NCBI GenBank assembly: GCA_964526905.1 | Contig: CAZGMN010000045.1 | Location: 1 to 16,794, forward strand | DNA length: 16,794 nucleotides | From: CAZGMN01 sp964526905 | GTDB taxonomy: Bacteria > Acidobacteriota > Aminicenantia > Aminicenantales > Aminicenantaceae | Reading direction: 5' to 3' | Position numbers and translations under genes: made by a program | The notes under the pieces: model-generated | Database searches by the model: none | Told to the model about the DNA's origin: nothing | The model's input: only the letters and a program-made list of their open reading frames with translations | Shown: one piece after another, positions 14,494-16,794 of the stretch | How positions within the stretch are numbered: the stretch's first letter is position 1 | Layout of the letters: each line of letters starts with the position of its first letter

Positions 14494-15597
14494 ATGAACA
14501 CGATTGAAAAGGCATTGATGCACGCCTTATTTGTGCATCTGCATCACAACATCGACAAGGCCGTTGATTTTAAGGCCATCGAAGCGTTGAACAAAAGAGT
14601 CAGCAAGACTTTTCCCCATGCTCTGGTCGTCGGTCCGGGAGACGATGCTGCTGTTATCAAGTTTCCCGACACAGACGGATTATTTGTTGCCAAGATGGAG
14701 AGCCATTGCTCGCCTTGCGTGCCAAGGCCTTATGATGCTGCTGCAACCGGGGCTGGAGGAGCCATGCGCGATGTCCTGGCCATGGGTGCCAGGCCAATTT
14801 TCCTCATGAATTTTATCGGAACCCGGCCTTTGAAAGAGAAGGTGATTGTCGGACCTTGCGGATTTGCCGGAAAATGCACCTGCGGAAAATGCATCGAAAT
14901 GACAAGCAAGGAAAGAGTTGATTTGATGGTCAAAGGCCTGAGAGACATGTGCCAAGCTATGGATGTTTTCATTATCGGCGGCGGATTCTCCACCTCGTTT
15001 TCAGATATTGTTCCCGCAGTTGTCGTTTCGGTCATAGGGAAGCTCGTCACTTCAAAGCCGCTGACAAAGCCAGCTAAATCAGCCGGAGACAAGATCATAC
15101 TCATTGGCGAAACCGGGAACGACGGCAATGACACCCTCTACAGGGCAGGGCTTGTCAAGGAGATGAGGCCTGCCGTAGCTCTGTTTGAGCAGGAAAGGAT
15201 GATCATGGAAGCGACCCTGGCAGCTTTTCGGACCGGAAAGGTCAAGGCCTGCTCTGATTTAGGAGCAGCCGGTATTGGAGCGGCTGTCTGTGAATCGGCA
15301 AGATATGGCGGCTTTGGAGCGTCTGTGGATTTGTCCAAGGTTCCTCTTAAGGTTAAGGATATCACGCCTGAAGAAATCATGATCTGTGAAACCCAGGGAA
15401 GGATGGCTGTCCAGGTCAAAGCAAAAGATGTTGACGATATACTGAAAGCCGTCCGCGCCAAAAAGGTGAGAGCAGAAGTGATTGGAGAGATTAACGATGA
15501 CAATAAACAGGTCTTCCAATACAAGGGAAAGACAGTGGCGGTTATTCCCAACCATCCTTCAAAAGCTGATATGGAAGAGTTAGAGAAGGGGTCTTGA
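14494..15597 (+). CDS. PurL-like AIR-synthase-family protein with a Cys cluster
   Basis: A 367-residue ATP-binding protein of the PurM/PurL/HypE/SelD/ThiL superfamily, closest in motif to one half of PurL (formylglycinamidine ribonucleotide synthetase). VGPGDDAAVI (46-55) is the N-terminal superfamily motif. MESHCSPCVPRPYDAAATGAG and MRDVLAMGARPI match the PurL segment ESHNHPSAIEPYGGAATGVGG-RDVLGMGARPI, with Glu69 and His71 kept. An unusual insert, PCGFAGKCTCGKC, places Cys at 122, 128, 130 and 133, with Cys72 and Cys75 nearby, a plausible metal site. The C-domain contains GETGNDGNDT and SDLGAAGIGAAVCESA. Full PurL is about 720 residues with two such halves; this is one half, followed at once by a PurM-like gene. 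The two may work as a heteromer. The substrate is not certain. Confidence 0.8.
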   Translation: MNTIEKALMHALFVHLHHNIDKAVDFKAIEALNKRVSKTFPHALVVGPGDDAAVIKFPDTDGLFVAKMESHCSPCVPRPYDAAATGAGGAMRDVLAMGARPIFLMNFIGTRPLKEKVIVGPCGFAGKCTCGKCIEMTSKERVDLMVKGLRDMCQAMDVFIIGGGFSTSFSDIVPAVVVSVIGKLVTSKPLTKPAKSAGDKIILIGETGNDGNDTLYRAGLVKEMRPAVALFEQERMIMEATLAAFRTGKVKACSDLGAAGIGAAVCESARYGGFGASVDLSKVPLKVKDITPEEIMICETQGRMAVQVKAKDVDDILKAVRAKKVRAEVIGEINDDNKQVFQYKGKTVAVIPNHPSKADMEELEKGS

Positions 15598-15598
15598 G

Positions 15599-16729
15599 AT
15601 GCCGAAGGAAAAGGCGAAATCTGAGTATGCGAAAGCCGGGGTCGATTATACAAAGATTGAGCCGTTTAAGATGGCCATGGTTCGGGCGGGTCGAAGGACG
15701 CTGAAGTTCCCGAACAGGAGAGGTGTTTACATCGAAGAAGAAAGCCTGGGAACACATGGAGTCGTTTTTAGATATCGTGGAACCAAGCCCCACCTCTGGT
15801 GCAAGACTCAGGAAGGCCTGGGAAATAAGAACTGGATTTCAGAATGGATGTACCAGCATGCAGGAACCGGAAAGACATATTATGAAGGCATCGGCATTGA
15901 TACGGCCTTGATGGCTGCCAATGACGTGATCTGTCAGGGAGCGCTTCCAGTGATTTATACCGATGAGGTGGCGGCTGGCGACAGTGAGTGGTTCATGGAC
16001 GAGAAGCGAAGCCATGACTTAGCTGAAAGCTTCTACAAGGCCTGTGAGATGTGCGGCATGGCCTTGCCGGCCGGAGAATCTCCTTCGCTGCGCTATTTAA
16101 TCAAGGCTGAGCCGCCTGTAAAGAGCGCTCCTTCGTTGTCAGGATGTGTGACTGGTATCATCGCTCCTGCTGAGAGAATGGTCACAGGAGAAAAGCTTTG
16201 TGCCGGAGACCGCATCATCGGAGCGACATCGTCCGGGCTTCACTCTAACGGTATCTCCTTGGTGATCAAGCGGGCCATGGCGCTTAAAGAAAAATTCCTC
16301 CATCAATTGCCGAACGGAAAGACTTTGGGAGAAGAAGCGCTTATTCCCACTCGTTCCTATGTTGGGCTGGTCGAAGCCTTGCTTGAAAACAAGATAGAGG
16401 TACACTCTTTGCTCGCCGGCACAGGCGGGGGGCTTTCAAAGATTGCCTATGCCAAGAGGCCCTTCACCTATCGAATCAAAAAATGGGTGGAGGAGATTCC
16501 GCCGCTCTTCCAGTTCATGCTGAAGCTTGGTGTAAGCCTGCAAGACTGCCTGACGACATTCAACTGGGGGATTGGATTCTATATCTTTGTGCCTGAAGAG
16601 GAGGTTGAGCGGACTATCCAAACAGGGAGGAAAGCAGGATACGAGTTCCTGGACCTTGGCCGGGTTGAAGAAGGGGAGCGCCGTGTCATCTTCGAGCCGG
16701 AACGAATGACACTCTCGCCAGTCGAGTAA
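15599..16729 (+). CDS. PurM-like protein (phosphoribosylformylglycinamidine cyclo-ligase family)
   Basis: A 376-residue PurM-family protein starting one base after the previous stop, with AGAAGGGG as ribosome site. YAKAGVDYTKIEP (10-22) matches the PurM opening (YKDAGVD). IGIDTALMAANDVICQGALPVIYTD (98-122) matches the region that holds the conserved Asn-Asp. GDRIIGATSSGLHSNGISLV (203-222) and LIPTRSYV (248-255) are strong PurM matches. Two motifs differ: the canonical TDGVGTK is TQEGLGNK (70-77), and the HITGGG segment reads LAGTGGG (272-278) without the His. It is longer than typical PurM (about 345). Known PurM closes the imidazole ring of AIR using ATP in the cytoplasm. The changed residues leave room for a derived activity. 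No other pur gene is in the window. Confidence 0.82.
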   Translation: MPKEKAKSEYAKAGVDYTKIEPFKMAMVRAGRRTLKFPNRRGVYIEEESLGTHGVVFRYRGTKPHLWCKTQEGLGNKNWISEWMYQHAGTGKTYYEGIGIDTALMAANDVICQGALPVIYTDEVAAGDSEWFMDEKRSHDLAESFYKACEMCGMALPAGESPSLRYLIKAEPPVKSAPSLSGCVTGIIAPAERMVTGEKLCAGDRIIGATSSGLHSNGISLVIKRAMALKEKFLHQLPNGKTLGEEALIPTRSYVGLVEALLENKIEVHSLLAGTGGGLSKIAYAKRPFTYRIKKWVEEIPPLFQFMLKLGVSLQDCLTTFNWGIGFYIFVPEEEVERTIQTGRKAGYEFLDLGRVEEGERRVIFEPERMTLSPVE

Positions 16730-16794
16730 GCAATAAAATTATCTTATCCTTTACAAATTGATATACTTAATGTCGCCTGCTAGAAGCCGGGAAT

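Overview
The window looks like a chromosomal segment of an uncultured, diderm, moderately A+T-rich bacterium. Evidence for an outer membrane comes from a beta-barrel-like protein ending in Phe, a Gly-rich repeat protein of the surface-repeat type, and a lipoprotein. Protein style and gene mix (LA_2272-like repeats, TldD/TldE, a Tat leader, an exported sugar-isomerase-like protein, interspersed GGGGACA-type repeats) suggest Candidatus Aminicenantes or a relative near Acidobacteriota. This placement is an inference. No rRNA, tRNA, CRISPR array, transposase or phage gene is visible.

Layout. (1) 1-872, + strand: the 3' part of a glycine-rich tandem-repeat protein. (2) 949-5344, - strand: an outer-membrane-barrel-like gene with its own promoter, then a lipoprotein-like gene that overlaps a radical SAM gene by ATGA. 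(3) 5401-5788: A+T-rich spacer with five 7-bp sites at exact 11-bp spacing, like Pho-box/OmpR-family operators. (4) 5789-7511, - strand: an NTF2-like exported protein and a ROK/glucokinase-like protein. (5) 7512-7935: spacer full of degenerate REP-like repeats. (6) 7936-10975, + strand: a small Tat-signal protein, TldD and TldE, joined by two ATGA overlaps. (7) 10979-11126: a second cluster of the same repeats. (8) 11144-12748, - strand: an AraA/FucI-type isomerase homologue carrying a Sec signal peptide. (9) 13025-13335, + strand: a promoter followed by a G+C-rich segment that folds into a closed multibranched RNA. (10) 13422-14349: an ECF sigma factor overlapping a small two-helix membrane protein. 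(11) 14494-16729: a PurL-like and a PurM-like protein, one nucleotide apart. The last 65 bases show no gene.

How the genes may work together. The envelope genes (2) share an architecture and probably act together at the cell surface. The tld operon is a proteolysis/maturation module with a candidate exported partner. The ECF sigma factor may be expressed behind, and perhaps controlled by, the structured RNA. The PurL/PurM-like pair probably forms one purine-type or derived enzyme system. Several upstream regions carry sigma70-like hexamers only 15-25 bases before a Shine-Dalgarno, which supports the chosen start codons.

The most unusual item is the unidentified structured RNA at about 13089-13311. 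Its G-U pairs show that the + strand is the transcribed one.
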